Source: Rossellomorea vietnamensis NBRC 101237
GTDB lineage: Bacteria > Bacillota > Bacilli > Bacillales > Bacillaceae_B
Length of the DNA: 64,000 bases
Assembly: GCF_001591825.1 (NCBI RefSeq)
Contig: NZ_BCVQ01000012.1
Span: forward strand, 1-64,000
Direction: 5' to 3'
Position 1 is the first letter of the stretch. Each line of letters starts with the position of its first letter. A program made the translations under genes and the position numbers. Positions 1-8,939 of the stretch are shown here, piece after piece. The notes below the pieces were generated by a model that saw nothing but the letters and a program-made list of their open reading frames with translations, searched no databases and was not told where the DNA came from.

Positions 1-80
1 ACCGCCAGCCCCGCGGAAAGCGAGCACCTGAAGCGGAAATCAACCACTACTCACTGGGTCAAAAGCAACAATATTTATGT
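1..80. repeat. End of a dispersed Bacillus intergenic repeat
   Basis: The stretch carries CCCCGCGGAAAGCGAGCACC followed by TGAAGCGGAAATCAACC. I recognise this pattern from memory as part of a repeat scattered through intergenic regions of many Bacillaceae genomes. Only one end lies in the window and no coding frame is evident. The identification rests on recall, not on a search. Confidence 0.4.
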
Positions 81-95
81 AAACATCCAAATGAT

Positions 96-155
96 AAATC
101 CGAACGATCTCGATTCTCAAAAAAGAATCTCGAATGATCGTTCGGATTTTCTTTT
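96..155. terminator. Long hairpin terminator
   Basis: The arm AAATCCGAACGAT with CTCGATTCT reads back as AGAATCTCGA and ATCGTTCGGATTT around a short A-rich loop, followed by TTTTCTTTT. It would end transcription of whatever lies left of the window and insulates ampS. Confidence 0.75.
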
Positions 156-273
156 AACTAAACACCTTAGTCCCTGCCTCGGTCTTATTTAAATTAAATG
201 ATCTTATTCAATGAAATTTTCTGAAAAAAGAGATATAGTTATGATTGAATACATATATAAGGGGGATTCACAA

Positions 274-1506
274 ATGAATGAAGCATTTGAGAGAAATTTA
301 GGACGATATGCAGATCTGATCGTAGAAGTCGGATTGAATCTGCAAAAGGGACAGGAACTGATGATATCAGCACCTATAATATCATATGAGTTTGTCCGCC
401 TGATAACAGAAAAAGCATTCGAAAGAGGAGCACTGAATGTGTTAACGGATTTCTATGATGATGAATTGAAAAAGATCCGCCTGGAGAAATCTTCTGAGGA
501 TGGGTTGAAAGCGTTTCCTGAATGGAAGGCAAAAGGGTACATTGAGATGGCAGAGAACAATGTGGCATTATTGAACTTAGCTGCCCCGAATCCTTCTCTA
601 TTAAGGGACTCAGACCCTACGCGTGTCGCTATGTTGAACAAAACTTCTGCAGAAGCGATGAAAGACTTTTCAGCTTATATCGGAGGCGGAAAGATCAGCT
701 GGTTGATCGCTGCGATACCAACAGTGGAATGGGCTCAGACCGTTTTTCCCGATCTTTCTCAAGAAGACGCTTTTACCAAACTGTGGGAGAACATTTTTTA
801 TACCACCAGAACGGATCAGGAAAATACTGTCGAATTATGGGAAGCGCATATCGAAAACCTTAATAAAAACGCCGATCGTTTAAACAAGGGGAAATATAAA
901 AAGCTTCATTATAAAGGACCTGGAACAGACCTGACCATCGAATTCCACTCTAAAACCAAATGGATCAGTGCCCAATTCACCAATGATAAAGGGATTCCAT
1001 TCGTCCCGAACCTCCCGACGGAAGAAGTGTTTTCAATTCCAGATAAATATGGCGTGAACGGTGTTGTTTCGAGTACAAAGCCTCTTAATTATAGCGGCAC
1101 CCTTATCAAGGATTTCTCGTTGACCTTCAAGGAAGGGAAAGTCATTGATTACACGGCTGAAGAAGGCTATGAAACGTTAAAGAACTTACTCGAAACGGAT
1201 GAAGGTGCATCTTATTTGGGTGAGGTTGCATTGGTACCTCACGATTCCCCAATTTCCAATACAAATATCGTTTTCAATAACACTCTTTTTGATGAAAATG
1301 CTTCGTGTCATATTGCATTGGGCAGGGCTCTTTCTGTATGTGTAGAGGATGGTAAGACGATGACGCGTGAACAGTTACAGGAGATTGGATTTAACGAAAG
1401 CATGATTCATGTGGACTTCATGATCGGCTCATCACAATTGGATATCGACGGTGAAAAGGCGGATGGCACGATTGAACCGATTTTCAAAGCTGGTGATTGG
1501 GTTTAA
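274..1506 (+). CDS. ampS: M29 family aminopeptidase (AmpS-like)
   Basis: Metal-dependent cytosolic aminopeptidase that removes N-terminal residues from peptides; probably housekeeping peptide turnover. The start at 274 follows AAGGGGG at a normal distance and gives 410 residues, the usual AmpS length; the frame is open to 211 but nothing upstream has a ribosome binding site. Family M29 metal ligands can be placed: Glu in the LPTEEVFSIPD segment, Glu and His in GEVALVPHDSPIS, His in NASCHIALG, and the HVDFMIGS pair near the C terminus. No signal peptide. Transcribed alone between two hairpins. Confidence 0.93.
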   Translation: MNEAFERNLGRYADLIVEVGLNLQKGQELMISAPIISYEFVRLITEKAFERGALNVLTDFYDDELKKIRLEKSSEDGLKAFPEWKAKGYIEMAENNVALLNLAAPNPSLLRDSDPTRVAMLNKTSAEAMKDFSAYIGGGKISWLIAAIPTVEWAQTVFPDLSQEDAFTKLWENIFYTTRTDQENTVELWEAHIENLNKNADRLNKGKYKKLHYKGPGTDLTIEFHSKTKWISAQFTNDKGIPFVPNLPTEEVFSIPDKYGVNGVVSSTKPLNYSGTLIKDFSLTFKEGKVIDYTAEEGYETLKNLLETDEGASYLGEVALVPHDSPISNTNIVFNNTLFDENASCHIALGRALSVCVEDGKTMTREQLQEIGFNESMIHVDFMIGSSQLDIDGEKADGTIEPIFKAGDWV

Positions 1507-1535
1507 TTTTTACTATTAATGGCAAAATAAAGTTG

Positions 1536-1566
1536 GAGGCTTAAATGTTCATTTAAGCCTTTTTCT
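1536..1566 (+). terminator. Terminator after ampS
   Basis: AGGCTTAAATG pairs with the following ATTTAAGCCT, then TTTTCTTA. Confidence 0.8.
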
Positions 1567-1731
1567 TATGGTCCTTGCTTATCCTGACTAGAGAAAATGA
1601 ATAAATAGAAACATAGTCCCAAATTAGGTAAAAATTACATATAATATGACAAATAAATTTCTTTTTTAACATATTCAATACTTCACGAATCCCTTACAAT
1701 AGAAGTATACCTTTTTAAAGGAGCGATTTTC

Positions 1732-2568
1732 TTGTCAATAAAGTCAAAACGATCATTTTTCTGGAGCGGGCTCTTTATCGTTGCCTTCTTCACTTTATAT
1801 ACTATTTTCCGGACGACGAATGTCCAATCAAGTGAAAAACCTTTAACCGCCGAAGAGAAATATCCAACCGTCTTCGTGCACGGATACAAAGGTACATATA
1901 ATTCCTTCAGGACCATGTTGGACCGTTTTGAGAACAGGCATGGATGGGGTCAAAAAACGCTGGAAATATCCGTATCAGATTCCGGCAGTATAAGATACAA
2001 AGGGGCTCTTCCTAAAAACCCGAGTTCTCCCCCACTTGTTCAAGTCATTTTTGAAGACAATCGGGCTTCCTTGGATAAACAGGCGATTTGGCTAGAAAAT
2101 GCCATGAAGCTGCTGCATCACCAATTCAATGTTTCTACTGTCAATATTGTCGCCCACTCAATGGGTGGCCTTGCTTCAACCCAATATTTAGAGAATACCA
2201 GTAATGAATCGTTTGTTCCAAAAACCCATAAATTCATTACGATTGCCACTCCATTTCAGGGAGTGACGAAAGAGTCTTATGGGCAAATCAATACCGGTGC
2301 AGCTGTGATTGATTTAAAGCCTGGCTCTCGCGCGTTGAAAAAAATGTATCTCAATCGTCATTTGATTCCTTCTGAAATACAAGTGCTATCCATCGCTGGT
2401 TCAGGTGATGATGTGGTAAATGTACAGAGTGCACTGGAGAGTCGATCATTTTTTGAAAGAAATCCTTTTCAGTCCAAAATTGTATATGATCCAACGATTT
2501 CTCATAGCGGATTACATGAAACGATGAAAGTGGATCGTCTTGTAGGAGATTACTTATGGAGTAAATAA
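1732..2568 (+). CDS. DUF915-type alpha/beta hydrolase, membrane-anchored or secreted
   Basis: An alpha/beta-hydrolase fold protein of 278 residues. It begins with a basic stretch and a hydrophobic segment (about residues 9-26), so it is exported or anchored. The oxyanion region FVHGYKG (about 47-53) and the nucleophile elbow AHSMGG (Ser about residue 143) are clear; an Asp near 224 (GSGDDVVNV) and His near 262 (ISHSGLHE) complete a plausible triad. The TTG start at 1732 follows AAAGGAGCG. Physiological substrate unknown; esterase or lipase activity is inferred from the family. Monocistronic. Confidence 0.8.
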   Translation: MSIKSKRSFFWSGLFIVAFFTLYTIFRTTNVQSSEKPLTAEEKYPTVFVHGYKGTYNSFRTMLDRFENRHGWGQKTLEISVSDSGSIRYKGALPKNPSSPPLVQVIFEDNRASLDKQAIWLENAMKLLHHQFNVSTVNIVAHSMGGLASTQYLENTSNESFVPKTHKFITIATPFQGVTKESYGQINTGAAVIDLKPGSRALKKMYLNRHLIPSEIQVLSIAGSGDDVVNVQSALESRSFFERNPFQSKIVYDPTISHSGLHETMKVDRLVGDYLWSK

Positions 2569-2581
2569 TTGAAACACCTTT

Positions 2582-2611
2582 CCCCTCTTCGGACCTGAGG
2601 GGATTTTTTTA
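2582..2611 (+). terminator. Terminator after the hydrolase gene
   Basis: CCCCTC and GAGGGG pair around TTCGGACCT, followed by a run of seven T. Confidence 0.8.
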
Positions 2612-2680
2612 TGCAGTTGCGTAAACGCCCGTAACGTTCTATACTACACAAGACTAAACCAATAGGTTAGGATGAGTGGA

Positions 2681-3874
2681 ATGACGAAAGAAAAAATCGT
2701 AAAAGCAAGCCCCAAATACATACAACTATTTCTAAAAGGGTTTCCTCTTTTAAATAAAGAAAATGTCACGACATCGATTGAAGATGCACAGGACGGTGAC
2801 ATCCTGAAGCTTGTAGATACCGATGGTCGCTTTATTGCAAAAGGGTACTACGGACTCCAGAATAAAGGGATTGGCTGGCTTCTGAGCTGGAAAGAACATG
2901 AAGATATAGACAAGGAGTTCATTTATAAAAAGATCCAGGCTGCCATTAATCAACGTCTCCACTTCTACTATAGTGAAGATACGACGGCATTCAGGGTGTT
3001 CAATGGTGAAGGCGATGGTTTCGGGGGTGTAACCATTGACTACTTTGATGGATATTATCTCATTCAGTGGTATTCAAGGGGCGCCTATTCTTTTCATGAA
3101 GAAGTGGTGGAATCGATACGTGCATTAACCGAATATAAAGGTATTTATCAGAAGAAAAGGTTCGCACAGGCAGGGAAATACGTTGAAGAAGACGATTTTG
3201 TCGAGGGTACACGCCCTTCCTTCCCTCTCCTCGTGAAAGAAAACGGCGTACAATTTGCCATCTATTTAAATGACGGAGCGATGGTCGGAGTATTTCTCGA
3301 TCAACGCGAAGTAAGAAAAAGGATTCGTGACGCATACTCAGAAGGCAAGAGGATATTGAATACCTTCTCTTACACCGGTGCATTCTCTGTGTATGCTGCT
3401 CTCGGCGGTGCCTCTCACACCACCAGTGTGGACCTTGCAAATCGCAGTTTAAGCAAAACGATTGAACAATTCAGCATAAACGGAATCGATTATGAGGCTC
3501 AAGACATCATTGTGGAAGATGTCTTCAAGTACTTCAAATATGCTGTTAAAAAACAGCTTTCATTCGATATGGTGATATTAGACCCACCAAGCTTTGCCCG
3601 TTCAAAAAAACACACATTCAGTGCTGCAAAGGATTATAAGGATTTGTTGAAAGAAGCGATAGCCATCACTGAAAAGAACGGGACCATCGTGGCTTCTACA
3701 AACTGCAGCACCTTCAATATGAAAAAATTCAAAGGTTTTATTGATGCAGCATTCAAGGAAACCAACGGGAAATATAAGATACTCGAAGAATACACTCTTC
3801 CTGAAGATTTTAAAACCCTCAGTCAATACAAGCAGAGTGACTACTTAAAAGTCGTTTTTATCCGCAAACTATAA
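2681..3874 (+). CDS. Class I SAM-dependent rRNA methyltransferase, RlmI-like
   Basis: Probably methylates a cytosine of 23S rRNA, as E. coli RlmI does; specificity in Bacillus is inferred. It has an N-terminal PUA-like RNA-binding segment (about residues 5-85), then a Rossmann methyltransferase domain with NTFSYTGAFSVYAA (SAM-binding motif I) and DPPSFARSK (the DPPxF motif of this family). I chose the ATG at 2681 because AGGA at 2668-2671 lies eight bases upstream; an ATG at 2672 is in frame but too close to it. About 397 residues, normal for the family. Confidence 0.88.
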   Translation: MTKEKIVKASPKYIQLFLKGFPLLNKENVTTSIEDAQDGDILKLVDTDGRFIAKGYYGLQNKGIGWLLSWKEHEDIDKEFIYKKIQAAINQRLHFYYSEDTTAFRVFNGEGDGFGGVTIDYFDGYYLIQWYSRGAYSFHEEVVESIRALTEYKGIYQKKRFAQAGKYVEEDDFVEGTRPSFPLLVKENGVQFAIYLNDGAMVGVFLDQREVRKRIRDAYSEGKRILNTFSYTGAFSVYAALGGASHTTSVDLANRSLSKTIEQFSINGIDYEAQDIIVEDVFKYFKYAVKKQLSFDMVILDPPSFARSKKHTFSAAKDYKDLLKEAIAITEKNGTIVASTNCSTFNMKKFKGFIDAAFKETNGKYKILEEYTLPEDFKTLSQYKQSDYLKVVFIRKL

Positions 3875-3879
3875 AGGAA

Positions 3880-3907
3880 AGGGACGGACCTTCCAAGGTC
3901 CGTCCCT
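3880..3907. repeat. Short palindromic element (GGGACGGACC type)
   Basis: GGGACGGACC, six bases, then GGTCCGTCCC form a perfect 10-bp stem just after the methyltransferase gene. There is no T-run, so termination is uncertain. A related hairpin with the core AGGTCCGTCCCT lies at 12199-12241, which suggests a dispersed element. Confidence 0.6.
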
Positions 3908-4019
3908 ACCGATTAAGAATAAATGACAGAATACTCTGTCATTATTTCCTCGGAAACCGCAAGAAGCGACATATACACGGTGTTTCTTGATGAAAGTTAT
4001 CGAATAAGGAGGATTTATG

Positions 4020-4559
4020 ATGAATAAAGCTGTTTTTCTTGACCGTGATGGTGTAATCAACGAGGTGAAAACCAATAGAGTCCGCTTTGTGAACCGGCCG
4101 GATCAATTTTATTTCCTGAAAGGAGCCCCCGAAGCCATAAAGGCTTTATCCCAGTCCGGATTCCTTCTTTTTGTCGTTACAAATCAAGGTGGTGTTGGAT
4201 TAGGCTATCTTTCCCATGATGAGCTGGAGTCCATCCATGATTATATGGTACATGAAATCAAACAAGCAGGCGGTTTCATTCAGGAAGTTTCCTGCTGCAC
4301 TCACAAACCCCATGCGGGTTGTTCATGCAGAAAGCCCGAACCCGGGATGCTTCTTGAACTGGCAGAAAAATACAGGATTGATCTTGCTGGATCCTTCATG
4401 ATCGGGGATCGTGATGTAGATATAGAAGCAGGCAACAAAGCTGGATGCACCACGATTTTACTAAATGGCAACTCTTCCCCATCGTATAACGCTGATTACA
4501 TATTTCCTGATTTATTGAGCGCCTCGACATTCATCCTCAACACGAAGGATTCTTTTTGA
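4020..4559 (+). CDS. HAD-IIIA phosphatase, GmhB-like
   Basis: Haloacid-dehalogenase phosphatase of the histidinol-phosphate / heptose-bisphosphate phosphatase type. DRDGVINEV near the N terminus holds the nucleophile Asp and acid Asp, VTNQGG is motif II, and GDRDVDIEAG near the C terminus is motif IV. The segment CCTHKPHAGCSCRKP supplies the Cys/His zinc cluster of the GmhB subgroup. Two ATGs lie at 4017 and 4020; the second is better spaced from AAGGAGG at 4006. Without a heptose pathway in view the true substrate is unknown; 179 residues is the usual size. Confidence 0.85.
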   Translation: MNKAVFLDRDGVINEVKTNRVRFVNRPDQFYFLKGAPEAIKALSQSGFLLFVVTNQGGVGLGYLSHDELESIHDYMVHEIKQAGGFIQEVSCCTHKPHAGCSCRKPEPGMLLELAEKYRIDLAGSFMIGDRDVDIEAGNKAGCTTILLNGNSSPSYNADYIFPDLLSASTFILNTKDSF

Positions 4560-4699
4560 TGGTTTTCTTATCCTCTATTCGAACATTTAGTTATTGCACC
4601 CGTTGACTCCACCTATTAAACTGAATGAGTGATTCTTTTTTAACGTAAGAAATAGTGGAAAGTCAGGATGTAAGACTTTCAATGAAGGAGTGTGATGAG

Positions 4700-6856
4700 A
4701 TGAACCTGCTCGGTAAAGGGATCACCCGATGGTATAAATGGATCATTGTACTTTGGGTGATGACAGCGGGGATATTCGCTTATTTTGCAACAGACTTACC
4801 CACCATACTAGGCGGGGATGGTTTTAGGACAGACGGACAGTTTGAAAAAGTAAAGAATGAATTGACCGATTCGTTTGATTTTCCCGAATCATCTATTTTG
4901 CTTCTTATGGAAAAGCAGGATTCCCAATCTGCAGAAGGGTTCCAGGCATCCATAAAGGAAACGATTGAGAGCATAGAAAACTTGGGTGTCACCTCTTCTA
5001 TACAATCACCGTTAAAAGATGAAAAATTAGTGAAAGGCGACGTGGCTTACGCCGTTTTATCCTTCGATGAGTCTGATATCACCAACGAAACAAAAAAAGT
5101 TAAAGCACTAATAAAAGAAAATCCAGGTCAATCATTGACCGGTGCTTCCATTATAAGTTCAGATATTAATAAGGCCAGTCAGGATGATCTGAAACGGGCC
5201 GAATTGATAGGATTACCTTTCGCTCTCCTTGTCCTGTTATTTGCATTTGGCTCGGTTGTTGCTTCGCTTGTTCCCATCATCATTGGAGTGGTGACGGTCG
5301 TGATGGCATTCGGAATTCTCGCTCTGATTGGTGGCAGCATGGAATTATCGGTTTTCCTTCTGAATGTAGTCCCAATGATTGGTCTTGCCCTGAGCATTGA
5401 CTTCTCTCTATTGTTCATTAACCGTTACCGTGAAGAACTGGCTACGAGATCCATACCGGAAGCAATCCATACCACTATTCAAACGGCAGGAAAATCAATC
5501 ATTTTCTCTGCATTGTGTGTTTTCATCGGTTTAGGGGCCATGATGCTTATTGAAATTGATATATTCCAGACGATTGCCATCGGAGGTATGGTTGTCGTCA
5601 TGCTTGCAGTTGTATCTGCATTATCACTCCTCCCTTCCGTTCTTCTGCTCCTCGGTAAGTCTATAAATAAATGGACGCTGATTAAACAGAAGAGAAATGA
5701 CAACGGGAAATGGAGGGTATTTGCCGGGTTTATCATGAAAAGGCCCGTGATGCTGGCCCTCCTCGCCCTGATTGTCTTAGTGATCGGCATTTTGCCTGTC
5801 CGCTCTATGAATCTGTCCATTCCTGATACCGAGGCATTACCTGTAACATTTGAATCCCGTCAGGCAATGGATACCATTCAGGAGGAGTTTATGACAGATG
5901 AGGGCAGTACGATTTATGTGATTGCCAAACGGGAGAATGGCTGGAAGACCAAAGATGGATTGGAGGATTTGAATGAACTCCTTTCAGAATTCAATCAGGA
6001 ATCAGCTGTGACTTCAGTGGACTCTATCTTCAAAGCCACCAATATCGAATCTCCGGAAAAATTATTCGGGGCCATTCAGAAGCCGGAATCCAGGAAGAAG
6101 ATTGATCCTGCACTGGATCGTTTTATCCAGGGAGACAAAGCACTGATTCCAGTTCACTTGTCATTGGATTCATCATCATCCGCTGCCCAGGAACTGGTGA
6201 ACGAATGGAGTCAAAAAGAATGGTCACACCCCCTCCAGTTTGGGGGACAGGTGAAATTCAATCAGGAAATCTTTGATGAAATCTATCAAAAAGTAGGATT
6301 ATGCCTTGGCATCATTTTAGGTTCTACCTACCTGATACTGATGATTGCATTCCGCTCCATCATCATTCCATTGAAGGCCATTTTGATGAATATCATCAGT
6401 CTGACATCGACATTCGGAATTTTAGTATGGATCTTCCAGGGAGGCCACTTTGGAATCCCTGAATCGGATATTGCCCTTGTGCTTCCGGTGCTGGTATTCA
6501 GCCTTGTGTTTGGCCTTAGCATGGACTATGAGGTATTCCTCATCTCCAGAATCCATGAAATTTATCAAAAAACCGGTGACAACACACGTTCCACCATTGA
6601 AGGACTTACTTCAACAAGTAAGATCATCACATCGGCTGCTCTTATCATGATTGTCATAACGGGGGCTTTCGCTTTTACTGGTGTGATGCCTGTCAAACAG
6701 ATCGGGGTTGGGATTGCCATCGCCATTTTCATTGATGCAACCATCGTCAGAATGGTACTGGTCCCTTCGTTAATGAAGCTACTTGGAGACTGGAACTGGT
6801 GGATGCCTTTCATGAAGAAGGAAAAACAGGTTGTAAAAGCCCATAAAGCCTCTTGA
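4700..6856 (+). CDS. MMPL/RND family transporter (YdfJ-like)
   Basis: Membrane exporter of 718 residues with the duplicated RND layout: TM1 near the N terminus, an extracytoplasmic domain, a block of five membrane helices, then the same pattern again from about residue 350. The TM4-type helices contain GLALSIDFSLLFINRYREE and its counterpart GLSMDYEVFLISRIHE, whose Asp residues fit the proton-relay position of MmpL proteins. The ATG at 4700 follows AAGGAGTG eight bases upstream; the frame extends to 4655 without a ribosome binding site. Substrate unknown; lipids or drugs are usual for the family. Confidence 0.85.
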   Translation: MNLLGKGITRWYKWIIVLWVMTAGIFAYFATDLPTILGGDGFRTDGQFEKVKNELTDSFDFPESSILLLMEKQDSQSAEGFQASIKETIESIENLGVTSSIQSPLKDEKLVKGDVAYAVLSFDESDITNETKKVKALIKENPGQSLTGASIISSDINKASQDDLKRAELIGLPFALLVLLFAFGSVVASLVPIIIGVVTVVMAFGILALIGGSMELSVFLLNVVPMIGLALSIDFSLLFINRYREELATRSIPEAIHTTIQTAGKSIIFSALCVFIGLGAMMLIEIDIFQTIAIGGMVVVMLAVVSALSLLPSVLLLLGKSINKWTLIKQKRNDNGKWRVFAGFIMKRPVMLALLALIVLVIGILPVRSMNLSIPDTEALPVTFESRQAMDTIQEEFMTDEGSTIYVIAKRENGWKTKDGLEDLNELLSEFNQESAVTSVDSIFKATNIESPEKLFGAIQKPESRKKIDPALDRFIQGDKALIPVHLSLDSSSSAAQELVNEWSQKEWSHPLQFGGQVKFNQEIFDEIYQKVGLCLGIILGSTYLILMIAFRSIIIPLKAILMNIISLTSTFGILVWIFQGGHFGIPESDIALVLPVLVFSLVFGLSMDYEVFLISRIHEIYQKTGDNTRSTIEGLTSTSKIITSAALIMIVITGAFAFTGVMPVKQIGVGIAIAIFIDATIVRMVLVPSLMKLLGDWNWWMPFMKKEKQVVKAHKAS

Positions 6857-6905
6857 CCCGGGATTTATTTAAATTCCTCCTGATGGTGAATCAAATCGAA
6901 TGTTG

Positions 6906-6937
6906 AACAAGACACCCTGATATCAGGGTGTCTTGTT
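6906..6937. terminator. Palindromic terminator after the MMPL gene
   Basis: AACAAGACACCCTGAT is followed directly by its exact reverse complement, giving a 16-bp stem. The trailing T-run is weak. Confidence 0.7.
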
Positions 6938-7022
6938 ATGTATGACGGCCTGTTTTATCGTTTTCAAATTAGGGGATTCTATGGTAAAGTACTATGGAAC
7001 CAGCACGAACGGGAGGTATTTG

Positions 7023-8939
7023 ATGAACCAGCAGGAATTACTACATATTATTCGAGATCACTATCCATTTGATGTCCTATCAGCGGAACAGCTGGATTAT
7101 ATTATTTCCGGTTCAACATACACAACTTTCAAAAAAGGGGAATTTCTCTTTCATGAAGATGAAACGGTGGAAGAACTGGATATTTACTTCCTTGTCTCCG
7201 GACTTGCCAAAAATGTCCTCCATCGTTCCAGTGGTAAGCAATATTCACTCCGCTTCTATTACCCCGGTGACTTAATTGGTATTATGATCATGCTTACGAG
7301 CGGACAAATGACTTTTTCAGTCCAGGCAATAGAGGATTGTACGGTATTCCGGATTCAGAAAGACCGGATTTTAGAAATCATGACCAAAAACAATGATTTT
7401 TCAAAAATCATATTTGAAAGCATCGGCAATCGGATGAAGACCCTATACGATGAAATCAAGGTAAAGTCAGCCACTGAAACCGATGATGAAAACATCAATC
7501 TGTTCCGCACAAAAGTCCATACTCTCATGGAGAGCCCTACTTTCATCGATGGAAATGCTACCATCATAGACGCAGCCAAAAAGATGAAGGAACAGGACAC
7601 GTATGGGTTAGTCGTGGTGGATCAGAACAAAAAAATGCTTGGCATCCTTACCCAGCGGGAAATCCTGTCTTATCTAACCAATCCATGTAACGCTGAAATG
7701 GTGAAAGACTGGATGAAAGAAAAGCCTTTTTGGATCAGGGATGAGTCCTTCGCTTATGAAGCCCTCTCCTACTTTAAACATGAAGAAGTGGATTTCGTCC
7801 CTATCATTCGCAATGATGTAGTGGTCGGAATTCTAACCAGTACATCATTTCTCAATATTCAGGATTCGAACTATCTGGATCTTTCTTATAAAATTCAAAA
7901 GGCCGTGTCAAATGATGAACTGGTTGAACTGGCTACGGTAAAGAGCGAGACGTTCCAACAGTTCATTCAAGACCTTCTTGCACAGGACAGCTTTGGATTC
8001 GATATTTGTGAAGTGATATCAAACTACAATGATCGGCTCCACCGGAAAATCATTCAATTGAGCGAAAAGGAAATGAGGCAGGAAGGTTACGGTTCTGCTC
8101 CGATTAATTATTGTTTCATTGTCATGGGCAGTCAGGGACGCAGTGAACAGGGATTCCATACCGACCAGGATAATGGGATCATCCTTGATGATTATAATCA
8201 TTTATCTGACCTGAAAAAAGTTGATCTCTATTTTCAGGCCTTCACCGAGAAGCTCAATTTAAAGCTTGCTGCATGTGGTTTCCCTGAATGTACAGGCGGG
8301 ATCATGGCGAAGGAACAAAAATGGAAGAGATCGTATACGGACTGGAAAAAGGCCATTGATGAGTGGCTCCACGAAATGGATGCACAGGAAATCCAGAACA
8401 TCACGATGTTCTATGACTTCCGTCCAATTTACGGAGACTATTCCATCGCAGAAGAGATCCGGAATTACCTGACTGAAAAATCGAAACGATCCCTGAATAT
8501 GCAGCAACTCTTACGAAAAGATGCCCTTCGTTTCAAACTCCCCGTTGGTCCATTGGGCCGGGTAAACTTGAAACCGAAAAACCATCTATTCAATATCAAA
8601 AAGTCAGGACTCTTACAAATCGTCAATATGATCCGGATTCATTCGGTAAAGTATGGGATAAAAGAAGTGAACACCATCAAAAGGGTACAGGCATTGAAAA
8701 AGTTACAAGCCTTTCACCCAAGGGATGCCGAAAACGTTAAAACGGCCATGCATATCCTCCTTTCCTTAAGAACGCAACAGAATCTGCGTGAACTTAGTGA
8801 GGGAAAGCCTTTAAGTAATGACATCGATGTCCGCACCCTTTCGAAAGAGGATCGCCAAAAATTAAAAGAATCCATCCAGATTGCCAACCGACTGCAGCAA
8901 GTGATGGAAATCAGTTTCAATAGGAACCGGGTGGTTTAA
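7023..8939 (+). CDS. cNMP-binding / CBS / DUF294 nucleotidyltransferase-like protein
   Basis: Multidomain signalling protein of 638 residues. The N-terminal third is a cyclic-nucleotide-binding beta-barrel (about 10-130). Two CBS repeats follow (about 165-285; segments IIDAAKKMKEQDTYGLVVVD and VDFVPIIRNDVVVGILTS). Next is a DUF294 nucleotidyltransferase-fold domain with GSQGRSEQGFHTDQDNGII, the GSxGRxE plus DxD pattern of the polymerase-beta superfamily, and a helical C-terminal domain. The ATG at 7023 follows GGGAGG; the 30 extra codons upstream lack one. Its stop overlaps the start of the next gene, so the two proteins probably act together. Ligand and substrate unknown. Confidence 0.85.
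   Translation: MNQQELLHIIRDHYPFDVLSAEQLDYIISGSTYTTFKKGEFLFHEDETVEELDIYFLVSGLAKNVLHRSSGKQYSLRFYYPGDLIGIMIMLTSGQMTFSVQAIEDCTVFRIQKDRILEIMTKNNDFSKIIFESIGNRMKTLYDEIKVKSATETDDENINLFRTKVHTLMESPTFIDGNATIIDAAKKMKEQDTYGLVVVDQNKKMLGILTQREILSYLTNPCNAEMVKDWMKEKPFWIRDESFAYEALSYFKHEEVDFVPIIRNDVVVGILTSTSFLNIQDSNYLDLSYKIQKAVSNDELVELATVKSETFQQFIQDLLAQDSFGFDICEVISNYNDRLHRKIIQLSEKEMRQEGYGSAPINYCFIVMGSQGRSEQGFHTDQDNGIILDDYNHLSDLKKVDLYFQAFTEKLNLKLAACGFPECTGGIMAKEQKWKRSYTDWKKAIDEWLHEMDAQEIQNITMFYDFRPIYGDYSIAEEIRNYLTEKSKRSLNMQQLLRKDALRFKLPVGPLGRVNLKPKNHLFNIKKSGLLQIVNMIRIHSVKYGIKEVNTIKRVQALKKLQAFHPRDAENVKTAMHILLSLRTQQNLRELSEGKPLSNDIDVRTLSKEDRQKLKESIQIANRLQQVMEISFNRNRVV

Noticed and set aside
3060-3440. Minus-strand ORF of 126 aa
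   Set aside because: Lies wholly within the RlmI-like gene, Arg/His-rich, no ribosome binding site; a shadow frame.
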